Shown piece by piece: positions 41,972 to 52,709 of a DNA stretch of 64,000 bases (positions are counted from its first letter, which is position 1; every line of letters starts with the position of its first letter). The notes beneath the pieces are model-generated. The model was given only the letters and a program-made list of their open reading frames with translations. It had not been told where the DNA came from and did no database searches. The stretch comes from Pelagicoccus sp. SDUM812003 (GTDB lineage: Bacteria; Verrucomicrobiota; Verrucomicrobiia; Opitutales; Opitutaceae): the NCBI RefSeq assembly GCF_031127815.1, contig NZ_JARXHY010000007.1, positions 62,001 through 126,000 on the forward strand. Direction: 5' to 3'. Made by a program: the position numbers and the translations under genes.

Positions 41972-42421
41972 ATGTTTGGATACGGAAAAATGGCGAATTA
42001 CGCGATCGCGAGCTTGAGCTACCTCGCGGCGAACTATCACAAGGACGGGTTCAAGGCGAATTCGCAGACAATCGCAAAAGCTCGCAATCTGTCGCGCCCG
42101 CTTGTGGGCAAGCTGATGTCGCAGATGTCGACGGCGGGGCTGGTTAACGGCACACCCGGCCCGGGCGGTGGGTTTTATCTTTCGAAGTCGCCTTCGGAGA
42201 TTTCTCTGCTGGAGATCGTGCGTCTTTTCGAGAAGGTGGAGGAGTCTCTGATGTGTCCGTTTGGTCCGGGGTGGTGTGGCAACGGCGATCCGTGCCCGTT
42301 CCACTACGAGCTGGAGGACAAGCGCGACGAGATGCTGTCTTGGCTTTCCAACACCAATTTGCAGGTGTTCGCGGACCATCCCATCAAGCCGGATCGCGGC
42401 TACGGCGTGGAAGCGTCCTGA
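41972..42421 (+). CDS. Rrf2-family transcriptional regulator with three cysteines
   Basis: The 149-residue protein has the Rrf2 winged helix: YAIASLSYLAANY near the N-terminus, then the recognition helix in NLSRPLVGKLMSQMSTAGLV and the wing GPGGGFYLSKSPSEISLLEIV. Three cysteines, C95, C102 and C108 (C-x6-C-x5-C within CPFGPGWCGNGDPC), form the site that binds an iron-sulfur cluster in NsrR, RirA and IscR. It therefore probably senses NO, iron or redox state. It lies downstream of the cbb3 cluster, whose synthesis such a sensor could tune. ATG 41990 is an alternative start. Confidence 0.9.
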   Translation: MFGYGKMANYAIASLSYLAANYHKDGFKANSQTIAKARNLSRPLVGKLMSQMSTAGLVNGTPGPGGGFYLSKSPSEISLLEIVRLFEKVEESLMCPFGPGWCGNGDPCPFHYELEDKRDEMLSWLSNTNLQVFADHPIKPDRGYGVEAS

Positions 42422-42606
42422 TCCGTACGCGAGGGGCTGCCTCTCGATTGGGATGAGCGCCTCCGCTGGCGTTTGGCGGGTGGATCCTCCGCTCCGGCTA
42501 TTTGTGAGGAAAGCTCAAAGCGCTGTGAAAAGTCCTGCCTCCGATTGAACTCGCGCCTGCGTCTTGTAGGTTCTGGTCGAACTGACGCCGTTTTCACCAG
42601 AACAGA

Positions 42607-45012
42607 ATGCCTGACGAGGATTTCGCACCTAGATTAGGTCGTGACGAACTGTTGCGATTCGCCGAGCTTGGACCCGATTCGCTGACCCGTATCTGGGATC
42701 AGATCGAGTACTTGATGGTGCTGCTGCAGCCGGGCACGGAAGAGATTCCGATCGTCATCGCCGACTGCAACAAGGCCTGGTGCGTGGCGCATGGATACGA
42801 GCGGGAGGAGCTGATCGGCCGCTCGATCGATATGCTCGAGGTAGTTCCCTGGACTAAAAACCTCGGCACGGACTGGTTCGATACGATACGGGATCAATGC
42901 CATGCTGGAGAGGCCCTGCACCGAACCAAGGATGGCGAGACGCTGCTGGTCGACTTCACGGTTTTCTCCCTCGAATCGGAGGGCCGGACGTTCGCCTTGG
43001 GAATCGATCGCGATATCTCCATGGGGGGCGATCGCGAGAGGGAGATGCGCCAGTCCTTCGCTCGATGGTTTTTCGCCATGGAAGCGAGCGAAGAAGGCAT
43101 TTGGGATTGGGATCTTGAGAGGGACGAGATTTGGGTCTCGCCTCGCTGGAACGCCTTGCTGGGTAGGCCAATGGTTTCGGAGCGTCTTTCGCGACGGATT
43201 TGGCTGAGCGGAATTCATCCGCATGATGCCTCGGCCGTGACCGCCGCCATTTTGGAGACGCTGGAGGGAAAACGGAATCGAATCGCGCTCGAATACCGTT
43301 TTCGCAAGCCGGATGGTGCGTGGATCTGGCTGAATGCCAAGGGGAAGATCATGCGCGATGAGGACGGGGCAAGTGTGCGCATGCTAGGCACCTTGACCGA
43401 CATCAGCGAGCGGAAGCGGGCTGCGGAAGAGCTGGAGAAAGCGAAGGTGCAAGCGGAAGCGGCTAGCGTGGCCAAAAGTCAGTTTCTAGCCACCATGAGC
43501 CATGAGATTCGCACGCCGCTAAATGGCATAATGGGAGTGTCTCACCTTTTGGCTGGGACGCAGTTGGACGACGAGCAGCGCCGCTACCTTGAGACGGTGC
43601 ACAAGAGCGGAGAGGCGTTGCTCTCGGTGATCAATAGCGTGCTGAGTTTCTCCAAGATCGAATCAGGAGTTCTGGAGTTGGAGAAGCGCCCGTTTGATCT
43701 GCTCGCTTGCATCGAGAGCGCCTTCGACGTGGTCGCCCCTTTAGCGAAGGAAAAAGGCCTGGAGGCATCTCTGGATATCGACTCCGGCTTGCCCAAGGAG
43801 GCGGTGGGCGACGGGCCGAAGCTCGGGCAGGTGCTGATCAACCTCCTGGGAAACGCCGTCAAGTTCACGGAAACGGGATCGGTCGAGCTGAGGGTAGCGA
43901 AGCGGGAGCTGCCGATGAGCGGCGAGCGGCGCTTAGCCACCCTTGTGTTCGAAATCGTGGACACCGGGATCGGGATCCCATCGTCGCAGGTGGGCAGATT
44001 GTTCGCCCCGTTTTCCCAGGTCGATGCGTCGGCGAATCGTCGCTATGGAGGCTCGGGGTTGGGCTTGGCGATATCGAAGCGCTTGATCGAAGGCATGGGC
44101 GGCTACATCGAGATCGAAAGCTCGGAAGGCGCGGGCAGTCTGTTTCGTTGCGTGCTTACATTGCCGGTTTCGAACGCCGAGGCTTTGGAGGAAGCGTCCA
44201 TTCTTCGCGGCAAGCGAGCCCTAGTGGCTATGGCGGCCTCGCGGGCTCGGCACGTCCTGATGGATTTTCTCCAGCGTTCTTCGGTGGAAACCCATGTGTT
44301 CGAGAGCGAGCAGCAGACGCGTTCGCTTCTGAGTGGCGCCGATGGTCTCGACTTCGCTTTGGTCGACGCGGAATGGGAGATGGATGACGGCAGCCCCCTA
44401 GCGGAGCAGTTGGCCAAAGGACTGGGAGGAAAACCGCTGCCTACGCTTCGTCTCGTCTCGTCCAAGGATGCCAGCGCTCCGCGAGAGCCGATGTTGGAAT
44501 CGGTGTATCGTCCCATCAAGCTGCGGCAGGTTGTGGTCTGTTTGAAAAAGCTGCTCAGCCCTCCTGATCTCAGTCCGCCATGGACTCGGGAAGCGGAAGG
44601 TTTGGCGGCGGCGAGCGAAAGCGAACTCAAAGCCGAACGCGTGCTGATCGTGGAAGACAATCCGGTGAACAGCTTCGTGGCGAAGAAGCTGTTGTTGAAG
44701 TTTGGATACGATTCGGAAGTCGCCGAAGATGGCTTTCAGGGTGTGGAGAAAGTCGAAAAGCTGCACTTCGATATCGTTTTTCTGGACCTTCATATGCCGG
44801 GTATCAATGGGTTTGAAACCTTGGAGCGCATCCGGAAGGTGTGCCGAAATGGTCGCCCAATGCCGTGGGTGATCGCTCTCACCGCCAACGCCTTGGATGA
44901 GGATCGGGAGCGCTGCTTGGACTTCGGGATGGACGACTTTCTCGGCAAGCCGATCCATCCGAAGGCCTTGAAAGCGGCCTTGGACAGGGCGACGCGAAGA
45001 GACCGCGCTTAG
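42607..45012 (+). CDS. Hybrid sensor histidine kinase (PAS-PAS-HisKA-HATPase-pseudoREC-REC)
   Basis: The 801-residue protein has no clear membrane helices, so it is probably cytoplasmic. Two PAS domains (about 25-135 and 148-280, the second with WDWDLERDEIWVSPRW) precede HisKA with the phospho-accepting H299 in SHEIRTPLNGIMG. HATPase_c follows (NLLGNAVKFTETG, DTGIGIP, GGSGLGLAIS; about 400-525). Residues about 535-650 form a divergent receiver-like domain without a phospho-Asp. The C-terminal receiver has LIVEDNPVN and phospho-Asp D727 in FLDLHMPG. Its output partner is not encoded next to it. Confidence 0.92.
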   Translation: MPDEDFAPRLGRDELLRFAELGPDSLTRIWDQIEYLMVLLQPGTEEIPIVIADCNKAWCVAHGYEREELIGRSIDMLEVVPWTKNLGTDWFDTIRDQCHAGEALHRTKDGETLLVDFTVFSLESEGRTFALGIDRDISMGGDREREMRQSFARWFFAMEASEEGIWDWDLERDEIWVSPRWNALLGRPMVSERLSRRIWLSGIHPHDASAVTAAILETLEGKRNRIALEYRFRKPDGAWIWLNAKGKIMRDEDGASVRMLGTLTDISERKRAAEELEKAKVQAEAASVAKSQFLATMSHEIRTPLNGIMGVSHLLAGTQLDDEQRRYLETVHKSGEALLSVINSVLSFSKIESGVLELEKRPFDLLACIESAFDVVAPLAKEKGLEASLDIDSGLPKEAVGDGPKLGQVLINLLGNAVKFTETGSVELRVAKRELPMSGERRLATLVFEIVDTGIGIPSSQVGRLFAPFSQVDASANRRYGGSGLGLAISKRLIEGMGGYIEIESSEGAGSLFRCVLTLPVSNAEALEEASILRGKRALVAMAASRARHVLMDFLQRSSVETHVFESEQQTRSLLSGADGLDFALVDAEWEMDDGSPLAEQLAKGLGGKPLPTLRLVSSKDASAPREPMLESVYRPIKLRQVVVCLKKLLSPPDLSPPWTREAEGLAAASESELKAERVLIVEDNPVNSFVAKKLLLKFGYDSEVAEDGFQGVEKVEKLHFDIVFLDLHMPGINGFETLERIRKVCRNGRPMPWVIALTANALDEDRERCLDFGMDDFLGKPIHPKALKAALDRATRRDRA

Positions 45013-45109
45013 AGCGAGCGTCGTTCATGCAGTCGCTGAAACGCCTCTCGCCAAGCGTGTCGAAGCGCTGGCGTGTGAGGCGGCGCTTGCTCCAGGACCT
45101 TGAGGGCGA

Positions 45110-48100
45110 TCAAAGCGAGAGGTAAGGAGCTGTGATGCTGCGTTTGGACTTTCGGAGACCCGCCAAGGGACCTTGATAGAGGATTTTTCCTCCCTTCGGA
45201 CCGCCGCCGGGACCGACCTCGATGACGTAGTCCGCCTCCTGAATGAGATCCAGGTGATGCTCGATGACCACGACGGTGTGGCCTTGATCCACCAGCTTTT
45301 GCAAAAGAAGAATCAGCTTCTCGCAGTCGCTGAGATGGAGACCGATGGTTGGCTCTTCGAGCAGGTAGAGGTTGGTGCGGGCGATGCCTCGACTGCGCTC
45401 CGTGTAGCTTTGCAGCCCTTTGGCCAGTTCCGTGACCAGCTTCAGGCGCTGCGCTTCTCCGCCGGAGAGCGTAGGGCTGCTCTGACCGAGCGTGAGGTAG
45501 CCTAGGCCGGTCTCCACCATGAGTTGCATGATTTCTCCTAGCTGGCTATGGAAGTCGAAAAACGTGGCCGCTTCCTCGAAGGACATCGACAGCACATCCG
45601 CGATGCTCTTGCCCTTCCAATGGAGATCCAGCAGCTCGGGGCCGTAGCGCGAGCCGCCGCAATCCTCGCAGGTGACGTAGGTATCGGGCATGAAACTCAT
45701 TTCCAGCTTAACCCGGCCAGCTCCGGAGCAGGTCTCGCATCGACCGTGCGCGGTGTTGAACGAAAACCGTCCCGGCTTGTATCCACGCATCTTGGACTCG
45801 GGCAGGCTAGCGAAGAACTGTCTTATAATATCGAATACACCCAAATAGGTCGCAGGCGTGGAGCGTGGGGTTTTTCCGATAGGACTCTGATCGACTTCGA
45901 TGACGGAGCGAAAACCGGCTGCCCCGGATAGGGATTCGAAGAGGACCTGGCCTTCGTTGCCTTCGATGGAAGGTCCTTTGCTGGCGAAGGTCTTCCCAGT
46001 TGTCCTGTCCTTTTTCGACTTGATGGCGAAGGACGTCGCAGGGCCAAGAAGGTCGCGTATGAGCGAGGATTTGCCCGCGCCTGAGGCTCCGCACACCATA
46101 GTGAGGCGATTCTTCGGGATGTGAACGCTTTGCTTGCTTAGGTTGCGGAAGGTGACTCCGGAGAGCGACAGGAACGCTGCTCCGGGCGTTTTCGATCGAG
46201 TGGTCGCTTTGGAAGTGGCGCGGTACTGGCCTCGAAGAGGATGGCGGATGCCCGCTTTGAGGTAGCGCCCGGTGAGCGACGCCTCATTGCTCTTCAGCTC
46301 CGCTACGGTGCCTTGAGCGATCAGCTCGCCTCCGTGGATGCCCGCTGCCGGGCCAAGGTCTATGATGCGATCGGCATGTTCCATGGTCGCATCGTCATGT
46401 TCGACGACCAGAAGCGTATTCCCTTTGCCTTTGAGGCGCTTGAGGGTCTCGATCAGTCGGTCGCCATCGCGAGCATGCAGACCGATGCTTGGCTCGTCGA
46501 GAACGTACAGCACGCCGGCGAGATTGGAGCCGAGTTGAGCGGCCAGGCGTATACGTTGTGCTTCGCCGCCGGAAAGGGTCTGAGTCGGACGGTCGAGTGA
46601 AAGGTATTCAAGACCGACCTGGTCGAGGAAGCGCAAGCGCTCGTGGATTTGCGAGACGATGTCGCGGGCGATGATCTTTCCGCGAGTGTCCAGCTTGAGC
46701 TTCTTGAGGGTAGCGAGCAAGGCGCTCGGGTCCTGGGCTAGAAGCTGGGGGAGGGATATTTTGTCACCGTTTTTCAGATACAGATAGACATGGCGGCTGG
46801 TCCGGTTGAGCCGTTCGCCATCGCAGTCGGGACAAACGATCGCGGAGTCTTCCTCCTCGGAAGAGTCGTCGGCTCCGATGGCCTTGGCGAGCTCCTCGTC
46901 GTCTTCCAACCGCTCTCGCATCCAAGGGTAGATGCGTCCGTGTCCGCGACAGGTCGGGCACCAGCCCTTGTGGGAGTTGAAGGAGAAGTCCTTCGGATCG
47001 AGCTCGGGCAGCGCTTCTCCCGTTTCCGGGTCCATGCGAGTGGTGGACAAGTAGTGAATGGACGAGGCGTCGGCGGAGCGAGCGCTGGTCGTCGGGATGA
47101 CGAGAGCGGTTCCTTTGCCGCGTTGCAGCGCTTCCTTAAGCAGGGCAGCGAGTCGGGTGGCGTTGGCTTTGCTTTTGGAAGCGAGCGGTTTCAGATCGGC
47201 GATGACGACCTCGATATTGTGCTCCTTGTAGCGGTCGAGCTTCTTGAAGTCGTCGGTGAAGATCAACCGGCCGTCGACTCGCATCATTTCGTATCCGTGG
47301 TCTGCGATCCAGTTTGCGATGGGCTGGTGGTGGCCTTTTCGGTTGCGAATCAAGGGCGCGAGCAGGTACAGCTGCTTGGCTTTTTTCGCCGCTGGACTCG
47401 TAATGATAGTCTGGAGACGATTCTTCAACTCGCTCTCCGTTTGAGCGAGTAGCGGGTTTCCGGATACGGGGGTGTGAGGGATGCCAAGGCGCGAGTAGAG
47501 AAGGCGAAGGTATTGAGCGACTTCCGTGATAGTGGCTACGGTTGATTTGCGTGAACCGCGTGTGACGCGTTGCTCGATCGCTACGGTGGGCTGGATCCCT
47601 GTCAGCTGGTCGAGGTCGGGACGGGGAAGCTGCTCGACAAATTGCCGGGCGTAAGGAGACATCGACTCCATGAAGCGCCGTTGACCTTCGCCGAACACGA
47701 TATCGAAGGCCAAGGTCGACTTTCCGGAACCGGAAACTCCGGTCACCACAGTGAACTCGTAGTGAGGAATGGATACGCTGATGTTTTTCAGATTGTGTTC
47801 TCGGGCTCCGGTGACGGTGAGGCAGGAGGACAGGGCAGTCCGAGACCCATCGGTCTGGAGAGCGGAGGGATTGTAGGGTTTGGGGGCTTCGGCTGCGAGG
47901 CGTTCGTTTCCGCTCTCGAACTCGGCTCTCAGGTACTTCGACGTTTCGGTGCTGGCGGTCTGGGCGCAGGATCGAGGCGTGCCTTGGAATACGACGCGTC
48001 CACCGTCGCTGCCGGCGTCCGGGCCCATTTCGATGATCCAATCCGCGCACTTGAGCACGTCTATGTTGTGCTCGATGACCATCAGGCTGTGCCCCGAGTC

Positions 48101-50815
48101 GACGATGGTCTGCAGCACGCCGAGCAAGCGTCGCACATCGTGCTTGTGCAGACCGGTGGTCGGCTCATCCAGTAGGATCAGCGATCCTGTGGCACCGGCT
48201 TTTTTTGTCGAGCTTGCGAGGTATTTGACCAGCTTGAGCCGCTGGGATTCGCCACCGGACAGGGTGTTGAGCGGCTGTCCTGACTTTAGGTAGCCGAGGC
48301 CGACCTGATCGAGTGCTGCCAGTTTGTCGTGGATTTTAGGATACTCTGAGAAGAGCTCCATGGCTTGGTGAATGGTGAGCTCGAGCAGGTCGGAGATGCT
48401 GTGGTCGTGGAAGGTGATTTCGAGCAGCTCTTTCTTGAAACGTTTTCCATCGCAATGCGGACAGGGCACGTAGACGTCGGAAAGAAACTGCATCTCGATC
48501 TTCTCGTAGCCGAGTCCCTTGCAAGGCTCGCAGCGACCATCGCCCGCGTTGAAGGAGAAACTGGATGCTGTGTATCCGTTCGCTTCCGACGCGGGAAGCT
48601 TTCCGAAGAGCTTGCGAATCTCGTCCCAGGCTTCGACGAAAACGATCGGGTTCGACCGCGGGGTGCGCGAGACGGGGCTTTGGTCGACCAGAACGACTTC
48701 GTCGAAGTCGATGTCATGCGTGAGGGAGACGATCTCCGCCGGGTCGTCGACCAGTTTGCCCTCCTGAGCCAGCAGGTTTTGGTGGATCACTGCGTTGAGC
48801 AAGGTGGACTTGCCGGAGCCGGAGACGCCGGATAGGCAGACGAAACGTTGCAGCGGCATGTCGATCGAAAGGCCGCGGATGTTGTGCTTGGACGCTCCTT
48901 GAATGCGCAGCTTGGGGTGCCTGTCTCTGTTTTTTGACTCCGCAGTCGCCACGGGGCGCGTTTGCTCGGGAGCGGGAATCCGCTTTCGTCCGGAGAGGTA
49001 GTGTCCTGTGATGGATTCGCTCGAGGCGCGCAGCTGGTTTTGATCCCCTTCGAACACGATCCTGCCGCCAGCTGCTCCTGGTTCGGGACCGACCTCGATG
49101 ACGTGATCCGCCGCTTGGATCATGGATTCGTCGTGTTCCACCACCACAACCGTGTTGCCGGCATCGGTGAGGGTGCGCACGATCGTGATGAGGCGGTCGA
49201 TGTCGCGGGCGTGCAAGCCCACGGAAGGCTCGTCAAGGACGAAAAGCGTGTCCACCAGGGACGCGCCGAGGCATGAGGTGAGGTTGACGCGTTCCACCTC
49301 CCCGCCGGAGAGGGTGCGGGCGGGACGGTCCAAGGTGAGGTAGCCGAGACCGACGTGGTTGAGGTAGCGCAGGCGCGACAGAATGGCGTCGCGAGCGATG
49401 GCTGCTTGATTGTTCTGGTGGGAGGCGCGGTCCGCGGCGGCTCGGGAGCTGCCTTCGATCAGCGGGAGCAGGTCTTTGATGGGCAGTTGGTAGAGATCCG
49501 GTAGGCGAAGATCCTGCCATTTCCAGCAGAGCGAGTCCGGCTGCAAGCGGGTGCCGTCGCAAATGGGGCATTTGACGTAGGCACGGTAGCGGGAGAGGAA
49601 AATGCGAACGTGCATCTTGTAGGTGTTCTTCTCCAGCCAATCGAAGAAGCCCTTCACGCCGTACCAGGTCGAACCATCCCACTGCTCGTCCGTGTCGCTT
49701 CGCTCGCGATAGGACGGCTCGCCGTTTACGACGATGTCCTGCTGTCGCTTGGTAAGCGTGTTGAAGGGTTTTGTCGTTGAAATCTTGAGACGGCGGCAGG
49801 CCCTGATGAGGTCGTTTTTCGACTCACCGTAGACCTTCCCTTCGAAGGCTTTCACCAAGCCTTGTTCGATGGAGAGGTTGGTGTCGGGGATGGCGAGTCG
49901 GTAGTCGATTTCGATGACGCGACCGAAGCCGCGGCATTTCGGGCATGCTCCGATGGGCGAGTTGAAGGAGAACAGCGGTGGGCTGGCGGGACGGTAGGTC
50001 TTTTCCGAAGAGGTCGATCGAAGGCCGCGGACGTAGCGGGCTCGCTCTTCGCCGGACTTTTCGAGGAGCTGCAGTTCGCCCTGGCCGAACTCGAGGGCCG
50101 CTTCGGCGGCTTCGAGAAATCGCGCCCGTTGCGTATCGGATATTTGGATTCGATCCTGGACTATCAGAATCGACGCGTCGCCCGCCCAGGCTTCGGAGGA
50201 CTTCGCGCTCTCGTCCTCGATCCTGTGCAGAGACGGGAGCTGCGAGGCTGCGTCTTTCTTGAAAAAGCGGGAGTAGCCCTGGGCCTTCACTGAGGCGAGG
50301 ATTTCCGGCCAGCTGAGCTTTTTCGGCTTTTTGACTTCGAAGGCGACGACAAGCGATTCCTCTGGAAAACGGGCCAAGGCCTTTTGCCATATGGTCTGAG
50401 GATTGTCGTCGTGTATTGGCTCGTTGGTGACAGGATCGAAAAGCGTGGCCGCGTGGGAGAACCAGACCTTGAAGAAGTCGGTCAGCTCGGTCATGGTGCC
50501 GACGGTCGAGCGTGAGGTCTTGATGGTGTTCTTCTGCTCGATGGCGATGGAAGGGCGCACGTTTTCCGCTTCGTCGAGGTCCGGCTTCTCCAGCAGGTCG
50601 AGGAACTGGCGGGTGTAGGCGGAGAAGGTCTCCACGTAGCGTCGCTGGCCTTCGGCGTGCAGGGTATCGAAGACCAGGGAGGACTTGCCCGCTCCGCTTA
50701 GTCCGGTGACGGCGATGTATTTCCCGAGCGGAATGTCGACGTCGATGTTCTTGAGATTGTTCTGTCTGACGCCGCGCAGGCGGATGGCGTCGGGCTTGCT
50801 GTGGCTGGAAATCAT
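45110..50815 (-). CDS. uvrA: Double-length UvrA, excinuclease ABC subunit A
   Basis: The 1901-residue protein is two complete UvrA units in tandem, the second starting near residue 998. UvrA finds bulky DNA damage and loads UvrB in nucleotide excision repair. Four ATPase modules are present: Walker A near 38 (GLSGAGKS), 665 (GVSGSGKS), 1027 (GVSGSGKS) and 1577 (GASGAGKS); LSGGE signatures near 505, 852, 1413 and 1785. Each half also keeps its zinc modules ([14 protein letters not shown] and [28 protein letters not shown] and [14 protein letters not shown]). Normal UvrA is about 940 residues; double forms are known in Chlamydia. The fourth Walker B reads LYLLEEP, with Glu where Asp is usual. 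Confidence 0.96.
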   Translation of the reverse strand: MISSHSKPDAIRLRGVRQNNLKNIDVDIPLGKYIAVTGLSGAGKSSLVFDTLHAEGQRRYVETFSAYTRQFLDLLEKPDLDEAENVRPSIAIEQKNTIKTSRSTVGTMTELTDFFKVWFSHAATLFDPVTNEPIHDDNPQTIWQKALARFPEESLVVAFEVKKPKKLSWPEILASVKAQGYSRFFKKDAASQLPSLHRIEDESAKSSEAWAGDASILIVQDRIQISDTQRARFLEAAEAALEFGQGELQLLEKSGEERARYVRGLRSTSSEKTYRPASPPLFSFNSPIGACPKCRGFGRVIEIDYRLAIPDTNLSIEQGLVKAFEGKVYGESKNDLIRACRRLKISTTKPFNTLTKRQQDIVVNGEPSYRERSDTDEQWDGSTWYGVKGFFDWLEKNTYKMHVRIFLSRYRAYVKCPICDGTRLQPDSLCWKWQDLRLPDLYQLPIKDLLPLIEGSSRAAADRASHQNNQAAIARDAILSRLRYLNHVGLGYLTLDRPARTLSGGEVERVNLTSCLGASLVDTLFVLDEPSVGLHARDIDRLITIVRTLTDAGNTVVVVEHDESMIQAADHVIEVGPEPGAAGGRIVFEGDQNQLRASSESITGHYLSGRKRIPAPEQTRPVATAESKNRDRHPKLRIQGASKHNIRGLSIDMPLQRFVCLSGVSGSGKSTLLNAVIHQNLLAQEGKLVDDPAEIVSLTHDIDFDEVVLVDQSPVSRTPRSNPIVFVEAWDEIRKLFGKLPASEANGYTASSFSFNAGDGRCEPCKGLGYEKIEMQFLSDVYVPCPHCDGKRFKKELLEITFHDHSISDLLELTIHQAMELFSEYPKIHDKLAALDQVGLGYLKSGQPLNTLSGGESQRLKLVKYLASSTKKAGATGSLILLDEPTTGLHKHDVRRLLGVLQTIVDSGHSLMVIEHNIDVLKCADWIIEMGPDAGSDGGRVVFQGTPRSCAQTASTETSKYLRAEFESGNERLAAEAPKPYNPSALQTDGSRTALSSCLTVTGAREHNLKNISVSIPHYEFTVVTGVSGSGKSTLAFDIVFGEGQRRFMESMSPYARQFVEQLPRPDLDQLTGIQPTVAIEQRVTRGSRKSTVATITEVAQYLRLLYSRLGIPHTPVSGNPLLAQTESELKNRLQTIITSPAAKKAKQLYLLAPLIRNRKGHHQPIANWIADHGYEMMRVDGRLIFTDDFKKLDRYKEHNIEVVIADLKPLASKSKANATRLAALLKEALQRGKGTALVIPTTSARSADASSIHYLSTTRMDPETGEALPELDPKDFSFNSHKGWCPTCRGHGRIYPWMRERLEDDEELAKAIGADDSSEEEDSAIVCPDCDGERLNRTSRHVYLYLKNGDKISLPQLLAQDPSALLATLKKLKLDTRGKIIARDIVSQIHERLRFLDQVGLEYLSLDRPTQTLSGGEAQRIRLAAQLGSNLAGVLYVLDEPSIGLHARDGDRLIETLKRLKGKGNTLLVVEHDDATMEHADRIIDLGPAAGIHGGELIAQGTVAELKSNEASLTGRYLKAGIRHPLRGQYRATSKATTRSKTPGAAFLSLSGVTFRNLSKQSVHIPKNRLTMVCGASGAGKSSLIRDLLGPATSFAIKSKKDRTTGKTFASKGPSIEGNEGQVLFESLSGAAGFRSVIEVDQSPIGKTPRSTPATYLGVFDIIRQFFASLPESKMRGYKPGRFSFNTAHGRCETCSGAGRVKLEMSFMPDTYVTCEDCGGSRYGPELLDLHWKGKSIADVLSMSFEEAATFFDFHSQLGEIMQLMVETGLGYLTLGQSSPTLSGGEAQRLKLVTELAKGLQSYTERSRGIARTNLYLLEEPTIGLHLSDCEKLILLLQKLVDQGHTVVVIEHHLDLIQEADYVIEVGPGGGPKGGKILYQGPLAGLRKSKRSITAPYLSL

Positions 50816-50870
50816 AGAGTGTTGGCACCGATGGTTTCGTTCGGATGGCGAGGCGCGCGACGCGAAAGCG

Positions 50871-51968
50871 CTAGGCGTCTGTCAACAACGATTCGCAAAG
50901 CCGGAAGTAGGCGTTGGTCTGCGATTCGAGCGAAAAGAGTCGCCGGGCATTGTCGCGCGCGGACTCGGACATGCGCAGTCTTAGGTCAGTTTCTTGGAAA
51001 AGCGTTTGCAGGGCGTCGAGAAACGCGGGCTCGTCCCCATGGGGAATGAGGAATCCGGAGGACTGGTCCCGGAAGGTTTCAGACACGCCGTTGACGTCGT
51101 AGGCCACCACTGGCAGGCCGGCCATCTGGGCTTCCACCAGAAAGTTGGGCAGGCTTTCTCTTTCCGAGGCGTGTACCGCGACGTCGGCGGAGGAATAGAG
51201 CGATCGAGGGTCTTTGAGCAGGCCAGGGAAGGAAACGCGCTGCGCTACGCCGAGTCCATGGGCCAGGGCTTGGCAGCTCGGACGGTTGGGCCCTTCGCCA
51301 GCCAGGGTGAGCCGCCAGTCGATGGTTTCTGGAAGCTGGGCGCAGATGCGGATGAGCCTGTCCTGTCGCTTCTGCGCCCGGAACATGGAGACTGAAACCA
51401 GATGAAAAGCGTTCGGCGGGGAGGCTCGCTGGCCACGATCGGTAGGCGCGAAGCTGGGGATGACGGTTTCGAAGTCGCGCACGCAGCCGTTGTGGATGAC
51501 GTGGCTGGCTTCGGGCCGGTCGATGGAAAAATCGGTCGCCAGTCGGCGCAGGGCTTCGTGGCTGTTGGCGACGATTGCGTCCGCGCGCTGCAGCGCCTTG
51601 CGATAAAGCCACGGGATGCGCCGTCCCGTGCGGAAGGTGGCGACGACGCGGTAGGAGCGGTGGCGTTTTCCCAGCAGCAGTCCGGCGTGGCAGTTGGCCA
51701 TGCGACCCATGGGCAGGGCTACGTCGACCTGCAGCGACTCGAGCAGGCGGTGAAGCCCGGGGGCGAACCAGTCGACGCGCAGCGGACCTTGCGGTAGGGC
51801 ATGCAGGCGCACCGATCGCTCGTCGATTTTCTCCTCGAGCGCGCCGCCGGACTTGAAGACGATCAGGTGGGTTTCCACGCCCTCGAGGGCTAGGCCGTGG
51901 GCGATGGCGAGAGCTTGCTGCTCGGTGCCGCCGCTGCGAAGGGTGTCTTGGATGATGGCGAGGCGCAT
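50871..51968 (-). CDS. GT4-family glycosyltransferase
   Basis: ATG at 51968 (MRLAIIQDTLRSGGTEQQA) is a typical GT4 opening; the frame continues up to 51998 but the extra ten residues add nothing. The 365-residue product has VANSHEALRRL and VIHNGCVRDFET in the first domain. HLVSVSMFRAQKRQDRLIRI, LTLAGEGPNRP, VSFPGLLKDPRSLYSSADV and HASERESLPNFLVEAQMAG follow, the last supplying the EX7E pair. It probably works in cell-surface glycan synthesis. It lies 55 bases upstream of uvrA on the same strand, and away from the main polysaccharide locus. Confidence 0.9.
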   Translation of the reverse strand: MRLAIIQDTLRSGGTEQQALAIAHGLALEGVETHLIVFKSGGALEEKIDERSVRLHALPQGPLRVDWFAPGLHRLLESLQVDVALPMGRMANCHAGLLLGKRHRSYRVVATFRTGRRIPWLYRKALQRADAIVANSHEALRRLATDFSIDRPEASHVIHNGCVRDFETVIPSFAPTDRGQRASPPNAFHLVSVSMFRAQKRQDRLIRICAQLPETIDWRLTLAGEGPNRPSCQALAHGLGVAQRVSFPGLLKDPRSLYSSADVAVHASERESLPNFLVEAQMAGLPVVAYDVNGVSETFRDQSSGFLIPHGDEPAFLDALQTLFQETDLRLRMSESARDNARRLFSLESQTNAYFRLCESLLTDA

Positions 51969-52115
51969 GGTGGGTAGGGGGCACGAGCTTTGGGCCATGA
52001 GCGCCGCCTAGGCAAATCGATTGTGGGCTCCGGCCCTTTGGCGGCTAGGGAACCCCGAGGCGACAGGGCTGTTTTATTCTCGCATGAAGAGAGAAGGAAA
52101 GCTGGAGTGGGGCGC

Positions 52116-52586
52116 ATGAGTAGAGGCGGAACAGAAGGCTTCTCGTCGATCGTGAAACGATGGCTGATCAGCGGCCTGGGCATCTGGGTGGGCAGCTCCT
52201 TCGTGGAGGGCATCCAATACGAGGACACCCTGACGCTGGTCATCGTGGTGTTGCTGCTCGGCCTTTTCAACGCGGTGCTGAAACCCCTGCTGGTGCTGCT
52301 GGCCCTGCCGTTCGTGGTGCTCACCTTCGGCATCGGAATTCTGTTCATCAATGCTTTGCTCTACCTGTTTGTCGGCAACTTGGTCGACGGGTTTTATGTG
52401 GACGGGTTTGGGTCGGCCTTTTTCGGAGCCCTTTTCGTCTCGGTGCTCAATCTTCTCTTCGCGGGATGGATTGGCGGCGGGGGCAGGACCGTCTCGGTGA
52501 GAACGGGGTCGTCGGGCGGCGGAGCCAAGCGGCATGGTCGGCCGGGCGGTCGCGTAAAGGCCAAGGACGACGTGATCGACATCTAG
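52116..52586 (+). CDS. Phage holin family 4-type membrane protein
   Basis: ATG 52116 follows GGAGTGGGG (52104-52112) and gives 156 residues with four hydrophobic helices. SGLGIWVGSSFVEGI, VIVVLLLGLFNAVLKPLLVLLALPF in parts, and FGIGILFINALLYLFVGNL match the Phage_holin_4_2 (PF04020) family. Despite the name, this family is widely chromosomal and its role is unknown. The C-terminal 40 residues are a G/R/K-rich soluble tail. It is divergent from the glycosyltransferase gene, with a 147-base gap. Confidence 0.87.
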   Translation: MSRGGTEGFSSIVKRWLISGLGIWVGSSFVEGIQYEDTLTLVIVVLLLGLFNAVLKPLLVLLALPFVVLTFGIGILFINALLYLFVGNLVDGFYVDGFGSAFFGALFVSVLNLLFAGWIGGGGRTVSVRTGSSGGGAKRHGRPGGRVKAKDDVIDI

Positions 52587-52709
52587 GGCGCCCAGGCGAT
52601 GCGCCGGAGTCGACCGGAGGCTTCCAGCGTACTTTTGGGCGTTTGCGCTAGACATGACGCAGCCTGAGGGGTATCCGCTTGGGTCCTCAACACAGGAGTC
52701 TTTTTCAAT

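Noticed and set aside
47500-48200. Possible frameshift or two separate uvrA genes
   Set aside because: The frame is continuous through the junction near residue 998, and both halves are intact, so this is a true fusion.
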